NCBI GenBank assembly: GCA_021229015.1
Contig: CM037777.1
Location: forward strand, 68,796,840 to 68,860,839
Origin: Solen grandis
Lineage: Eukaryota > Mollusca > Bivalvia > Adapedonta > Solenidae
DNA: 64,000 nt
Reading direction: 5' to 3'
A program made the position numbers and the translations under genes. Shown here piece by piece: positions 1-10,937 of the stretch (its first letter is position 1; every line of letters begins with the position of its first letter). The notes under the pieces were generated by a model. It saw only the letters and a list, made by a program, of their open reading frames with translations. It was not told the DNA's origin and did no database searches.

Positions 1-446
1 AAAATCACACCGGTTAGTAACGGTAAGCAACAGCGACGGTATACAACAACACAACAGGAACAAACAACACGAAGACGCTCTCTTGTTCATAATAGTTCAT
101 GATTTTACAAAGATGATTTCATTATAAGAAGATTAGAAGCAGTCAGATGACCTTTACTCGACTCTTTAGTCACACTAGATAGGTTTAAGAACACAAATAT
201 GTAGAAGTCACGTTAGATCTAAGCCTAATAACATGCGGTAATTAATTATGTATAATATGTTTGAATGTCTAGGAGATCGTGTAAGAAGCCTCTTTCTTTG
301 AATTTTATATTAGATCTTTAATCTATATATACCAACGCTGGCATTTCACTATGAATGAGATGAGATGAAATATGAAAGGTATCGACCTCTAACTATCTGA
401 CAAGTTAGACGTGTTTTGTTTCTTTCAAAGTTCTAGAATTTCCTGC
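1..446. repeat. Left arm of a ~450-bp inverted repeat
   Basis: This stretch matches the reverse complement of 8909-9367 over nearly its whole length, at roughly 85% identity by eye. Shared blocks include GGTAAGCAACAGCGAC, ACAACACAACAGGAACAAAC, ATGACCTTTACTCGACTC, CCTCTTTCTTTGAATTTTAT and TTTGTTTCTTTCAAAG. Homology stops near TCCTGC at 441-446. The left edge is cut by the window start, so the arm may be longer. It is either a long terminal inverted repeat of a ~9.4-kb unit or two opposed copies of one dispersed repeat. Confidence 0.85.
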
Positions 447-1414
447 TTGAGTACGAATACATTTTCGATCTTTTATCTGACATGAGCACAAAGGTATTGT
501 GATCTGCCTTGTCCGTCATCAACTTTTGCTTTAAATGAGCAGATTTTAAAGAAAATCTTTACAGGAATGAGCCTGTGATGGTAATGTACAAAAAACAGCT
601 AAAATGGTTCCTCTCCGCTGAACAATATGGCCGCCAGAGCAAAGAATAGATTACGTGCTCATCGTGAGCTATTAGGATGGGCATATGTTCGGCGTCCGGC
701 ATCCATGCGTCGTTCTCAATTTCCTTTAAACACAATCTACTCCAAAACCACAGGAGTAATCCGGATGAGATCCTCTATAAAAATTGTTGATATTGTTTTT
801 AATGGTTGAAAAAGTAGGTCACAGGAGCTAAAAATAAATTTTAAAAATGCAAATTTTTAAATCGTCTTCTGCAAAACTGCAGAGGCTAGAGGTTAGATAT
901 TTGGTACGTGGCATTGTCTAGTGGACCTCTACCAAGATTATTCAAATCATGGACCTGGGGTAAAAATTGACCCCGCGCAAGGGGACACTTGATATTTCAT
1001 AGACTTTTATTGGAAAATAATTGTCAGAAACCACAAGTCCTGCAGTTTAGATATTTTTGGTGTGTAACATGGCGTAATAGACATCTATCATGTTTGTTCA
1101 AATCATGGCCCTGGGGTTAACTTGGCCGCGCTTCAGGGGTCACTTCATTTTACATAGACTTGAATTATAAAATCGAGAAAAAATCTTCTTGTCAGAAACC
1201 ACAAGGCCAGGAGTTAAGATATTTTGGTGTGTAACATGGCCCAGCCCAACATATACCAGGTTTCTTTAAATGGTCGCCCTGGAATTAAAATTTGTTCCGC
1301 CCCATGGGTGATTTGATTTTATATAGACGTATATAGAAAAAAAATTGTTCAATTTATTTAACATAGACATATGTAAGAAAACCTTAAAATATCTTCTTTT
1401 CAGAAACCACAAGA
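447..1414. repeat. Degenerate tandem dispersed repeat ('CCAGGGGTCA...' family)
   Basis: There is no gene here. From about 880 the text contains three or four diverged copies of a ~150-160 bp unit with CAGAAACCACAAG, TTTAGATATTTGGTGTG, AACATGGC, a GGGGTCA-rich block and TATATAGACTTATA-like text. The same unit recurs at 9470-9860, 45680-45960, 46510-46670, 51540-51690 and 62400-63080. The part at 480-620 resembles the 'ATGGCCGCCAGGGGC' units at 2420-3640. No coding capacity is seen; a spurious 60-codon frame at 627-809 lies here. Confidence 0.7.
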
Positions 1415-1866
1415 TCTATTAAGATGCTATTAAAAAGCTCGGCTCCAATAAGGCCTCCTCCATTGATAATATTTTATACGAATATTCTAAAGTGTCGGAA
1501 CCAGTAATAGTTTCTTCTTTGAATATATTTTAATCATTTTTAAATACTCAGGTGTATCCCAGGGCTTGGGCTACGGGTATAATCATCCCTATATATATAA
1601 AAGGGTGACCAGACTGACACGAACATCTATAGAGGCATTACGCTAAGGAGCAGTTTCTCAAAGCTATACACTGATATTTTAAATGGTAGAGTAAAATTAT
1701 GGGCCGAATAAAATGACCCCGAGTCGGACGCACAGTTTGGTTTTAAGAATAACTATAGTACTGTTGATCCGATATTTATTCTTCATTCATTGATCCAAAT
1801 ACAGTTTTTAAATAAAAAGAAATTATATAGTTGTTCTATAGATTTTAAGAAAGCTTATGATTGCAC
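1415..1866 (+). pseudogene. LINE reverse transcriptase, N-terminal half, decayed
   Basis: Translating across frames gives recognisable non-LTR retrotransposon RT text. It includes a KKGDQTDTNNYRGIT-like stretch (here YKKGDQTDTNIYRGITL), then SSFSKLYTDILNGRVKLWAE, DAQFGFKNNYSTVDPIFILHS and CSIDFKKAYD, which is the first catalytic-Asp motif. Stops and frameshifts break it throughout. The C-terminal half follows at 3725-5215 after an intervening repeat, so 1415-5215 is probably one LINE copy with an insertion and/or deletion. It resembles the better preserved minus-strand LINE at 22745-24860 (CR1/L2/I-Jockey-like RT; clade not certain). Confidence 0.75.
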
Positions 1867-2342
1867 ATCGTCGAATATCCACGGCCGATCGATAGATCAC
1901 CTATAGGCCGTGTGATATTACGATTGAATTTGGTCGTTTAAGGGTGTGTCAAATTACGCTATTGAATTGGTCGCATCACGTTTTTAAAACCAATCATAAA
2001 TGCCGTTTTTAAACAGCTGCCGGACTCAGTCATTTTAATTGTTAACATGACTTTCAAGCCTCCATACCGAAGAGTGTTGCATTTAAAAGTCACGTTTTTA
2101 TTGGTCGATAAGTCTATCAATAACTACTGTATTCAGACGATTTGTTTGCCTATTTCCCCACGCCATGATATCATGTAATTAAAAAGGAATAAGTCAGCCG
2201 GGGGTACTTCACGATGATGGTTGCATAGATAGAATTAGACTTTTAATTTTATAAAATTAGGAATAGATGGAAAATTCCTATCGCTAATAAGATCTATGTG
2301 CAACGAAAATTTGCGTTAAACATTTAGGATCACTCTCCGACT
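1867..2342. other. No recognised feature
   Basis: This is AT-rich sequence between the broken LINE and the inserted repeat. I see no convincing exon, RNA gene or repeat unit. Confidence 0.4.
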
Positions 2343-3722
2343 TTTAGCTCATCTGAGCACGACGTGCTCAAGGTGAGCTTTTGTGATCGCCCTGCGTCCG
2401 TCGTCGTGCGTCGTGTGTCGTCCGTCGTCAACAATTTCCTTTAAATGACATCTTCTCTGTAACCGCTGGGCAGATTGATAAACTGGCAGGGATATTCCTT
2501 GGGTGAATCTTCACAAAAGTTGCTAAAATAAACTTGATCCCTGTGGGACTCTGGTTACCATGGCAACAGAAAGAAAAAAATGAATACTTAAAAAAAATCT
2601 TCTCCTTCAAAACTATTGGCCAGATTTCAAATTATTTTAAGACAGATGTTCCTTGGGTAACTCTCTACCAAGATTGCTAAAATAATTCCGATCCGTAAAT
2701 AAAATATGGCCGCCAGGGGCGGGGCTAATTTGCCTTATATGTATATAGTGAAATCTTTAAACGACATCTCCTCTGAAACAGCTGGACAGAATTTGATTTA
2801 ATTTGGCACGGATGATCCTTGGGTGAAGCTTCACAAAAGTTGTTAAAATTATTCTGATCCATAAAAAAACATGGCCTCGAGGGGCTAGGCTAATTTGCCT
2901 TATATGTATACAGTGAAATCTTTAAACTACATTCCTCTGAAACCGCTGGGCAGATTTTGATTAAATTTGGCAGGGATGATCTTGGGTGAACCTTCACAAA
3001 AGTTGCTAAATAACTTGATCAATGTGAAACTCTGGTTACCATGGCAACAGAAAAAAAAGAAAACTTTAAAAATCATCTCCTTCAAAACATTAGCCAGATT
3101 TCGAAATATTTTGTACAGATGTTCCTTGGGTAACTCTCTACCAAGATTGCTAAAATTATTCCGATCGGGAAAAAAAAAATGGCCACCAGGTGCGGGGCTA
3201 ATTTGCCTTATATGTATATAGTGGAATCTTTAAACGACATCTTCTCTGAAACCGCTGGACAGAATTTGAATTAAATTTGACAGGGATGATCCTTGGGTGA
3301 AGCTTCACGAAAGTTGCTAAAATTATTCCAATCCGTAAAAAAAAAAACATGGCCACCAGGGGCAGGGCTTATTTGCTTATATGTATATAGTGAAATCTTT
3401 AAATGACATCTCCTCTGAAACCGCTGGACAGAATTTGATCAAATTTGGCACGGATGATCATTGTGTGAAGGTCCACAAAAGCTAAAATTATTCCGATCCA
3501 TAAAAAAACATGGCCACCATGGGCGGGGCTAATTTTCCTTATATGTATATTATAAAAATTTTAAATGACATCTCTGAAACGGCTGGACAGAATTTGATAA
3601 AACTTTACAGGGATCATCTCTATCAAAACTTGACCAGATTTCAAAATGTTTGATTTATTTATTACTTTTTGCAAGAATCTTGGGTATGAGCGATCCAGGG
3701 CCATCATGGCCCTCTTGTTTTT
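2343..3722 (-). repeat. Full-length noncoding dispersed repeat, 'GGGCCATCATGGCCC' family
   Basis: In minus orientation the element begins with ACAAGAGGGCCATGATGGCCC next to a GCTCATACCC-like sequence at 3675-3722. It ends with GAGCACGTCGTGCTCAGATGAGC at 2345-2370. Between the ends are about six diverged units of ~155 bp, carrying GGCAGATTTTGATTAAATTTGG, CTTCACAAAAGTTGCTAAAA, a CATGGCC...GGGGCGGGGCTAATTTGCC block and ATGTATATAGTG. A complete shorter copy in + orientation lies at 57908-58581. No protein is encoded. It sits inside the LINE at 1415-5215, so it inserted later. Confidence 0.75.
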
Positions 3723-3724
3723 GT

Positions 3725-5215
3725 AGTTATGTTGGTTTATTTCAAGGGGAAATACATCATATTTGTTTTTCATTGTGTCTAATTGCATTTACAAGAAATA
3801 CTAATGCTGGCTTAATAATTGACCAAATTTTGATTTATTTATTACTTTTTGCAAGAATCATTACATGGTTTATTCTGTTAGTGCCATAAATGGAAGCTCA
3901 CTGTTAATATTAATAAGTATAAAATCTAAACTTAAATCATGGTGTTTAAAAAAGGTGGTAAATAAATGACAAATGGTTTTACAATGATCATGAGTTAGAA
4001 ATAGTTAAGATGTTCAATTATTTAGGTGTTGTATTTACAAGTGGGGGTCATTAATAAAAGCAGCAAACACACTGGCAGGTAAGGGACTAAGGGCTCTTCA
4101 TTCATTAATGTCTCTAGTTCGAAATATAAAAGTTCCCATTAATATATTATTTAACTTATTGATTCATATGTACTATTCATTTTGAACCACGGATCTGAAG
4201 CCATGGGTTTTATACAGTCAGAAGTAAAAGAAAAAAGTTCATAAAAATCTTAAATGGATACTAAATGTTAACAATCTACTAGATATCCCTTATATATTGA
4301 AAGATATATAAGAATTATTAAATAATTTTTAAATTAAATTAGGAAAAACGAAATAATTGTATGACCAAATAAGAGATTAATAAAAATGGTAATGTCATTA
4401 TCGAAAACTGGGCATTAAATGTTAGAGATATAAGAGATTAATAAAAATGATAATGTCATTGTCGAAAACTGGGCATTAAATGTTAGAGATATAAGAGATT
4501 AATAAAAATGATAATTTCATTGTCGAAAACTGGGCATTAAATGTTAGAGATATAAGAGATTAATAAAAATGATAATTTCATTGTCGAAAAAGAGATTAAT
4601 AAAAATGATAATGTCATTGTCGAAAACTGGGCATTAAATGTTAGAGATATAAGAGATTAATAAAAATGATAATTTCATTGTCGAAAACTGGGCATTAAAT
4701 GTTAGAGATATCCTCCAGTTATCAGGGTTCAGTGAGGTATGGTTGTACCCTCAGTTTGTATATAGATGTGTATAGGGACCTATATAATAGAAATTTGAGA
4801 TTGGGACTTGATACTTGTATATCATTACATATTTACAAAAAAATAAAGACACCATATGATCAATCGGCATATATTAGGCTTATAGATAATGTAAAATATA
4901 GAAATATATTGGCGAAAATACGATTATCTTCACAAAAATTAAATACATGTATCGAAATTGGTCGTCATAATAATATACCACGAAATAAGAGGAAATGTAC
5001 TTATGTAGTTTGAAGATTCGGATAAATTCCATTTTCTACTTAAATGTCCTATTTAAATGAACATTAGACAGAAAGAACATATCAAAATATATCTACACGT
5101 GAACTCGTATGTAAAAACATATTATGTTGATGCAGAACTGTAATAAGTCATTATTAAATAAATTAGCTGTGTATTGTATTAAGTCATTCAAAATAAGAGA
5201 TTCACTTTTGTAATG
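3725..5215 (+). pseudogene. LINE reverse transcriptase, C-terminal half and tail domain, decayed
   Basis: This continues the LINE begun at 1415. Text around 3735-3790 matches the RQGE...PFLFSLYVND segment. IYLLLFAR at about 3833-3857 is where the catalytic FADD should be, with both Asp residues lost. At 3938-4060 there are MVFKKGGK and ELEIVKMFNYLGVVFTSGG, and near 4180 LNHGSEAMGF. The tail at 4660-5010 reads NWALNVRDILQLSGFSEVW, then KYRNILAKIRLSSQKLNTCIEIGRHNNIP across frames. This mirrors MIFRKGG, ELEIVKKFVYLGLVFTSGG and LNYGSETWGF in the LINE at 22745-24860. Stops and shifts are frequent, so it is dead. Confidence 0.8.
4371..4711. repeat. 61-bp tandem repeat, six copies, inside a LINE
   Basis: Units start with AAGAGATTAATAAAAATG at 4371, 4432, 4493, 4554, 4590 and 4651. 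The spacing is exactly 61 bp, apart from a truncated 36-bp fourth copy. Copies differ at a few positions (GTCATT versus TTCATT). The last copy runs on into the rest of the LINE tail domain, so the array is a local amplification of LINE coding sequence, not an independent satellite. Confidence 0.95.
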
Positions 5216-6374
5216 TCATATATACTTTCTTATTTATTCTCTATATAGATATATATCAATGTGTTTTTGTCCTTTCTTAAAAAGAGCAAACAACATTCTC
5301 ACTAATTTATGGTCTAAGTAATTTTTGTTCATCTCAGATGGTTGATGTTTATTTCACATCAACATGTGTGGCATGTCATGTGTTCTTTATATTATATATT
5401 ACTATGCATGACGATAAGCTTATAACGCTTCAGTCAAAAATAAAATTGTGTTCTGGTCTGTTATACATATCTTTTTATTCATATTAAACCTTAATTTGAA
5501 TTGAGCTTGGAAAAATTTTTTAAAAAAAAACACCTTTAGTTATTATGAATGTTAGCGTAGTTTTAGATTAATACATTGGTATTGAAGCATTTAAGTTTCA
5601 GTTATCGCTTATATTTTAAATTTTATGGTATTTATCGCAAGGGACGACAACATATTTACAGTTTGTTACGTATGTCATACAGCTTTGCCTTTGATATCAC
5701 ATTTTCGAATCGCTTCCCGTTTGATCGACAGTACATGATGTTTAAAGTGTGGTTCAGAGTCAGTATCACTGGATATATTTTATAAGGCATACATTACAAA
5801 AGATGACGCAACCTGTTTCCTCCGCAACAAGCTCCGCCTATAATTTCCTTAGGTCTAATAGGCAGCATACATTCATATTGTTTCAATTTCAAGACCTCAC
5901 AGTTTACTTTACGCATTTTTCAAATTTTGAACGAAATACAAGCATTAACTAGACAATTAAGAAGGACAAACCTCAGATAATATCAAAGCGTTTAATTTTT
6001 TTCATTTTACCCCTTTTCGTTTTCATTTATTACTTTAAGATTCACACTCACTTGATTAAAGGAAATATTTTTTGAGAAAACATTTGAGTTGAACTACACA
6101 ATATGATCAGATCCCCCAGGTCTGAATTGCAATAAAATCTTCATCAACTCATTTTTTTTTTAAATTTGTAACTCATTTATTTATCTAGAGAATAACTTTT
6201 TTTAAGCAATCATGCTGTAAACAGCTAGCTCTTACTAAACGTTCTTTAATATCTTTAAAAAATCAAATTTGTTTAGATACAGAATTTAACTTTTTAGATG
6301 AGGACTCTAGGGAATAATAGTTATTCTTCTCTGTTTTGATATAAAGTTAATCAGCCGTGGTTGGGAGAAACATA
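5216..6374. other. No recognised feature
   Basis: This is AT-rich sequence. Reading frames of 67-69 codons occur at 5576-5785 and 5749-5952 but have no recognisable motif and overlap each other. I see no splice pattern that I would defend. Confidence 0.4.
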
Positions 6375-6590
6375 AATGTCGAGGCACTGTCGTGATCCAA
6401 TGGTAACAAACCGACAGAGGACCGAAGGTTGTGGGTTCGAACCCCGTCGGGGGTAAGGATTTTTCATGGTCTTCCCAGGCGCAAAGTACTGGTCCAACCC
6501 AAGAATCAGCGAGAAGGATAAGTTTACGCTGTAAGACTTTGTTTCCCTACCGTCATAAAATGAAAAAGTTTAAACAAACATTTTAAGTAA
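6375..6590 (+). mobile_element. tRNA-derived SINE, family C
   Basis: A tRNA-like head shows an A-box-like TGATCCAATGG near 6396 and a perfect B box GGTTCGAACCCCG near 6433. The body reads CTTCCCAGGCGCAAAGTACTGGT, followed by an A-rich tail. A diverged second copy lies at 11320-11465. The cloverleaf is incomplete, so this is a SINE head and not a functional tRNA gene. Target-site duplications are not clear. Confidence 0.65.
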
Positions 6591-8194
6591 CCTCACATAT
6601 TGGTAAGATGTCAATTAGTCTATATATTGACTGTCACGCCGAAGACAACGCTGCGATAACTTGTGGTAATTATGAACTGATAATCAGAAATTTTCAATAC
6701 CAAAATGAGTTCTTTTAAAGAAATTTCCCCTTTTGGAGCAACAGCTTTGATGTGTCTTGCAATTAATTATCAATACGTATTTCTTGAAAATATTTATCTA
6801 CTAGGTGTTAGTTAATGTCGACTATATTTAAACTTGAAAAGACAATAAATAAATATACATGTAAGGACAATTTCTATCCCTTGGAACTCTTTGTGTCAGC
6901 AAGTTCACTGACGTCTTCAGATATTTTGATTTCATAGTAATCGCTGTATTTTGTTTTATCTAAAACCTTTTCTTGTCTGATTCTTACGGAGCCCTTATTT
7001 TAATTTTATACTCGTTCGAAACATTGTAATCATGAAATATTATTTTGTAAAAAAAAAAGAAGAAAAAAACAAACAAAAAAAAAACGCAACAGCGAAGACT
7101 ATTTTGACTATTTTGTTTCAATGAACTCTTTTGTAAAAACGCAATACATTTTTAAACTTATGAAATATTGCAGGATCTAGATTAGGGTTAGTAATAGATA
7201 ATAATAATTCGGATGGATAGATTAAACCATTTTCGGATGAATAGATTTCTTAAAATCGCCATATGACACACACTGTGCAGTGCCCATCTCGGAATTCTAT
7301 CGATTCTGCATTAAAATAACGCTAATGCATAGAAGTCAAAAATGAAATTAGATTCCAGTATAAAGAAACCAAATTGTATTTTAGGCAACTATGCCATCAG
7401 TGGAAATAGAATGAGCGACCCACCCCGATAAGTGTATTGGCACCGTATTACTTTTGTAGGGATTGATACTGGGCTAGAGAAATGGAAAAAGACAGTCCGA
7501 CAAACAACAGGTATATCTAATTTTATATATTGCGATTTAACATATACCAAAATAAGCTTCAACTGAATACTTTGCATGCCATTTTGTTATATAGAACCAC
7601 CAAGATAATAAAATGTCATTCAAAGTAACCTCTCATATTGGTAAGAAAATTATGTCAGGTACATTTAATTTCTAGTCAGGTACATTTAATTTCTAGTCAA
7701 ACTAAACAACTTTAATTCATTGACTTTTTCGTCATGATAAAATGTTTTCTTAATTTTCATTCGAATCAGTATTATTTTGAAATCATTTTGCTTCCTCTGA
7801 ACTTTGTCCGCTTTAATTGGCCGATCTAAGGCATGCTCATAGTAAGTTAATTTTAGGGACAAATTGACTTTATCTCATAAAATGTAAATTCAAATGTGTT
7901 ATATCAATTTATACAGTCTAATTATTGAATGGTTGTGTACCCTCTAGTTCTCTATCGCATTTTTAAAAGTATTGAGAGAATAAACCAGTAAATTAGTTTC
8001 ATGATTAATAACTGAGGTTATGTCGGACAAAGAATAAATTTCAGGTTAGACATATTTGATTAATTTACTTTTAAAATTGGTGACCCCTTGATATATAGAT
8101 CAAGAGACACATTTCAAAATTCATGAAGGTTATTTAGACAATTTGAGGGGTAAACTGTAAACGAATGTGCGTCATGGAAAACCATGCAGATCAT
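6591..8194. other. No gene recognised; small direct duplications and A-rich tract
   Basis: There is an A-rich run at 7048-7085. A 21-bp unit GTCAGGTACATTTAATTTCTA is duplicated in tandem at about 7654-7697. A 24-bp block, AAGTAACCT(C)..CATATTGGTAAGA, is shared by about 6585-6609 and 7622-7646. No exon or RNA gene is supported. Confidence 0.4.
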
Positions 8195-8206
8195 GAGTGT
8201 AAAATA

Positions 8207-8891
8207 AACTTGACTATTTGAGTTTACCGTCGCTTCAACAGTATTTCAGTCATATAGCAACGTCCAGCTAAGTACAGGTGGAGGAAGACTCCGAATGCAC
8301 GGAGGCATCCGAGTAGAACCACCGACCTACCGCAAGTCAGCTGTGTAATATTATTGGACTCTAGCTAAACGCTATTGTTACATTTTCACTGTTACTTACC
8401 TACTAAAGATGCAATTAGAGATTATAACAGGACCGTTGCATTAGTTATGCAACGTCTGTCTCAGTTGTGACTGTCGTTAATACAAATATTTGTTTTATAT
8501 AATACATATAGTTACTGTCTGGCTGGATGGTAACCAACCAATATATAAGCTGACCGGTCAAGGGTCCTAGTACAGAGATCTTGTGGGATACCTAGGGAGA
8601 TCTTGTTAGAGACCAAGGGAGACCGTCGGACACAGATCCTCCATGGACTAGGTACCATGGGCTATGTACGTTACATGGCAGCGCTCAGCCTGAGTGGGCC
8701 ATGGCCTGCCAGGCTAAATAAAGTGCATAAAGACCAAGGAGGCTCCTGTGTTTGTACGACCATTATACGACAGCTGGAAGGCTTCCTCACATGAAAATCC
8801 GAATGACCCTGCCGGGATTCGAACCCACGCGGTGAGGGGCTGAGTGAGTAATAAAGTCAGCGACTTTACCCCCTCGGCCACGGAGGCCCCT
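8207..8891 (-). mobile_element. tRNA-derived SINE, family A, split by an LTR
   Basis: Two halves, 8207-8343 and 8773-8891, together make one copy of the SINE found intact at 42996-43257, 49390-49641 and 49914-50168. In minus orientation it starts with a tRNA-like A box (TGGCCGAGGGGG) and B box (GGGTTCGAATCCCGG). A conserved body follows (CTACC...GGTCTTCCTCCACCTG, then CGCTATATGACTGAAATACTG). Probable target duplications are GAGTGTAAAATA (8195-8206) and GAATGTAAAATA (8892-8903), with one mismatch. The intervening 429 bp is a solo LTR. Confidence 0.9.
8344..8772 (+). mobile_element. Solo LTR of a retrotransposon
   Basis: The 429-bp insertion starts TGTAATATTATTGG and ends ATTATACGACA, which gives the canonical TG...CA termini. 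It interrupts a SINE exactly. The 4-bp target GCTG is present at both edges (8340-8343 and 8773-8776); CAGCTG is shared if the terminal CA is counted as target. A TATATAA box lies at 8542-8548 and a polyadenylation signal AATAAA at 8717-8722, in the right order for a + strand LTR. No internal retrotransposon sequence or second LTR is present, so this is a recombination remnant, probably Ty3/Gypsy- or BEL-type from the target length. Confidence 0.8.
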
Positions 8892-8908
8892 GAATGTAAA
8901 ATAGTGTC

Positions 8909-9367
8909 GCAGGGAATTCTACAACTTTGAAAGAAACAAAACAAGTCTTACTTGTCAGACCGAGCTTAGTCAGAGGTCGAGACCTTTTATACGTATCTCA
9001 TCTCATTCCTAGTGAAATGCCAACGTTGCAAATGGTATATATGAATTAAGATCTAACATAAAATTCAAAGAAAGAGGCCCCTTACAAGATTTCCAAGACA
9101 TTCAAACATATTTCGCATAATTAAAACGGTACCGTATGTTATTAGGTTAAGAATTACCGTGACTTTTACACGTTTGTCTTCTCAAACCTAGCTAATGTAA
9201 CTAAAGAGTCGAGTAAAGGTCATTTGACTGCTTCCAGTCCTCTTGAAATGAAATCATCTTTGTAAAATCATGACTTATTATGAACAAAAGAGCGTCGTGT
9301 TGTTTGTTCCTGTTGTGTTGTTGTTTACGGTCGCTGTTGCTTACCGTTGCATAACAAATGTGATTTT
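8909..9367. repeat. Right arm of the ~450-bp inverted repeat
   Basis: This is the reverse complement of window bases 1-446, with small indels (for example an ACGAAGACGCTC/ACGACGCTC difference). The arm runs from GCAGGGAATTC near 8909 to TGTGATTTT at 9359-9367. It begins only 17 bases beyond the SINE at 8207-8891. Confidence 0.85.
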
Positions 9368-9469
9368 ATATATTAAGTGAACTTAATCGACCCCAGCTTC
9401 AATACACGAACATGTCTGTTTACACACACAAGCACATACACACATGCATGCATACACGACCACCGGCTG

Positions 9470-10400
9470 CGAGAAAATAGGTACTAACGGTTGCCCTGGG
9501 GTAAAAATTGGTTCCGCCCTGGCAGTCATTTTATTTAAAATAGACTTTTATGGGAAAACCCTTAAACATATTCTTGTCAGAAACCACATGGCCTGGAGTT
9601 TAGATATTTGGTATAAAATAAGACCTATTGACATCTACCAAGTTTGTTCAAAGATTGTTTCGGTCAAAATTAGCCCCCCCCCCTCTCCCCCCCCCAAGGG
9701 GCCACTTGATTTTATATAGACATATACAAGAAAAACCTTAAAATATTTTTTATTATCAGAAACCACAAGATCTGGTTTTTAGATATTTGGTATGTTTTAT
9801 ATAATGGCTCTGGGGTCAAAATTGATTCCACCCCAGGGGTCAATTAATTTTATAGCTATGACCATCATAATTTGGGCCACATGTACAGTTTTTGCGTGGA
9901 ATTACAATACTATAACTGTACTTATACATGGAGTATGTATTTAGTATGACTATGTTAAAAAGGGCAAAGAAGACAATATTTTTCAGGTGAGCCATTTAGG
10001 GCCATCTTAGACTTCTTGTTTTAATAAACAACATCTACTAAACCTCTGAGCAGATTTTGATTAAATTTAGTAGAAGATATCATTAAGTGGTACTGTACAA
10101 AAATAGCAAAAAAATCATTTCTGTCCGCTGAACAAAATGGCAGCTACAAGAGCTAAAAGTAGGAATATATTTAAATAAAAATAACATTTCCGCCTTAACC
10201 ACTGGACAGATTTTGATGAAACTTAATAGAACATGTTTAATCAGTATTAAGTCCAGTTTTTCATATCAACATATTTAATTATTTGGGATTATTTATTACA
10301 GAGTTTTTACCCTTTGCATCTTAACTATATATATAATGTGCTATTTTCTCTGTAGCAATTTAATTTAGGTGAGCGATTTAGGGTTATCATGATATATATA
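9470..10400. repeat. Dispersed noncoding repeats, two families
   Basis: The part at 9470-9860 holds units with GGTAAAAATTGGTTCCGCCC, CAGAAACCACA and TTTAGATATTTGGTAT, like 880-1414. At 9987-10020, GTGAGCCATTTAGGGCCATCTTAGACTTCTTG is the reverse-orientation head of the 'GGGCCATGATGGCCC' family. A second, weaker head (GGTGAGCGATTTAGGG) is at 10368. Between them, 10030-10230 has 'CAGATTTTGATTAAATT' units. A C-rich run is at 9672-9697. Confidence 0.65.
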
Positions 10401-10537
10401 TGAGATACCTAGAGAGATACACAAGGGGGTCTAGGGAACCTGTCTTGAGGAGTTTCTACAAGAAATGCCCATTGCGGGGTTGGCCTCCTGGTGATATTGA
10501 TTATGTTCATGCATAAACTGTATAAAGACCAATCCTC

Positions 10538-10586
10538 TGTGTATGTGTGTGTGTGTGTGGTTGTGTGTGTGTTTGTGTGTGTGTTG
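10538..10586. repeat. (TG)n microsatellite
   Basis: Imperfect TG repeat with short interruptions. The two reading frames over it (10491-10773) are repeat translations and not genes. Confidence 0.95.
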
Positions 10587-10689
10587 TACGGTCAAACAAG
10601 GCAATACATTCCCGACACAAGCTCAGATCTTTTCCATACATATAAATTTCAAATATTGTTCCCTCGCTTGTCCTAGCCTCGAAATTATC

Positions 10690-10903
10690 CGAGGATTATC
10701 CGCTAGTATGGAAACAGCTCTATATAATGAGATCATGAGTTTGATCCCCGATCACGACATACCAGAGTCGTGAAAAGTGTATATACATGGTAGTTTCAGG
10801 ACTAGCTTCTCCGGTGTCAGGATAATGTGACTGTGTTTGGTATCATTTCATATGGCTACGACGTGATGCTTCAGTGTGACAGCACTATATCTGTCTCAGA
10901 TAG

Positions 10904-10905
<2 letters not shown>
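10690..10905 (-). mobile_element. SINE-like repeat, family B
   Basis: The reverse complement shares GAGACAGATATAGTGCTG, the TGATACCA...CAGTCACATTA...CTGACACCGG order and a GATC-rich tRNA-like end with copies at 29625-29880 and 55385-55880. The end of the copy runs directly into a (CA)n tract at 10905. It is a diverged, probably dead copy. Confidence 0.6.

Positions 10906-10934
<29 letters not shown>
10905..10934. repeat. (CA)15 microsatellite
   Basis: A pure CA tract followed by an A-rich AAACAAAC-type tract to about 11025. Confidence 0.97.

Positions 10935-10937
<3 letters not shown>

Noticed and set aside
6396..6450. Possible tRNA gene with perfect GGTTCGAACCCCG
   Set aside because: The acceptor and anticodon stems do not pair well and a second diverged copy with the same downstream body exists, so it is a SINE head.
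8603..8794. 63-codon + frame and overlapping 76-codon minus frame
   Set aside because: Both run across the boundary between the solo LTR and the SINE half, so they are chance frames in mobile DNA.
8768..8890. Possible tRNA gene (TTCGAACCC B box)
   Set aside because: The A and B boxes belong to the head of SINE family A, found four times with target duplications; the cloverleaf is not maintained.
10491..10773. Cys/Val-rich frames
   Set aside because: Translations of a TG microsatellite.
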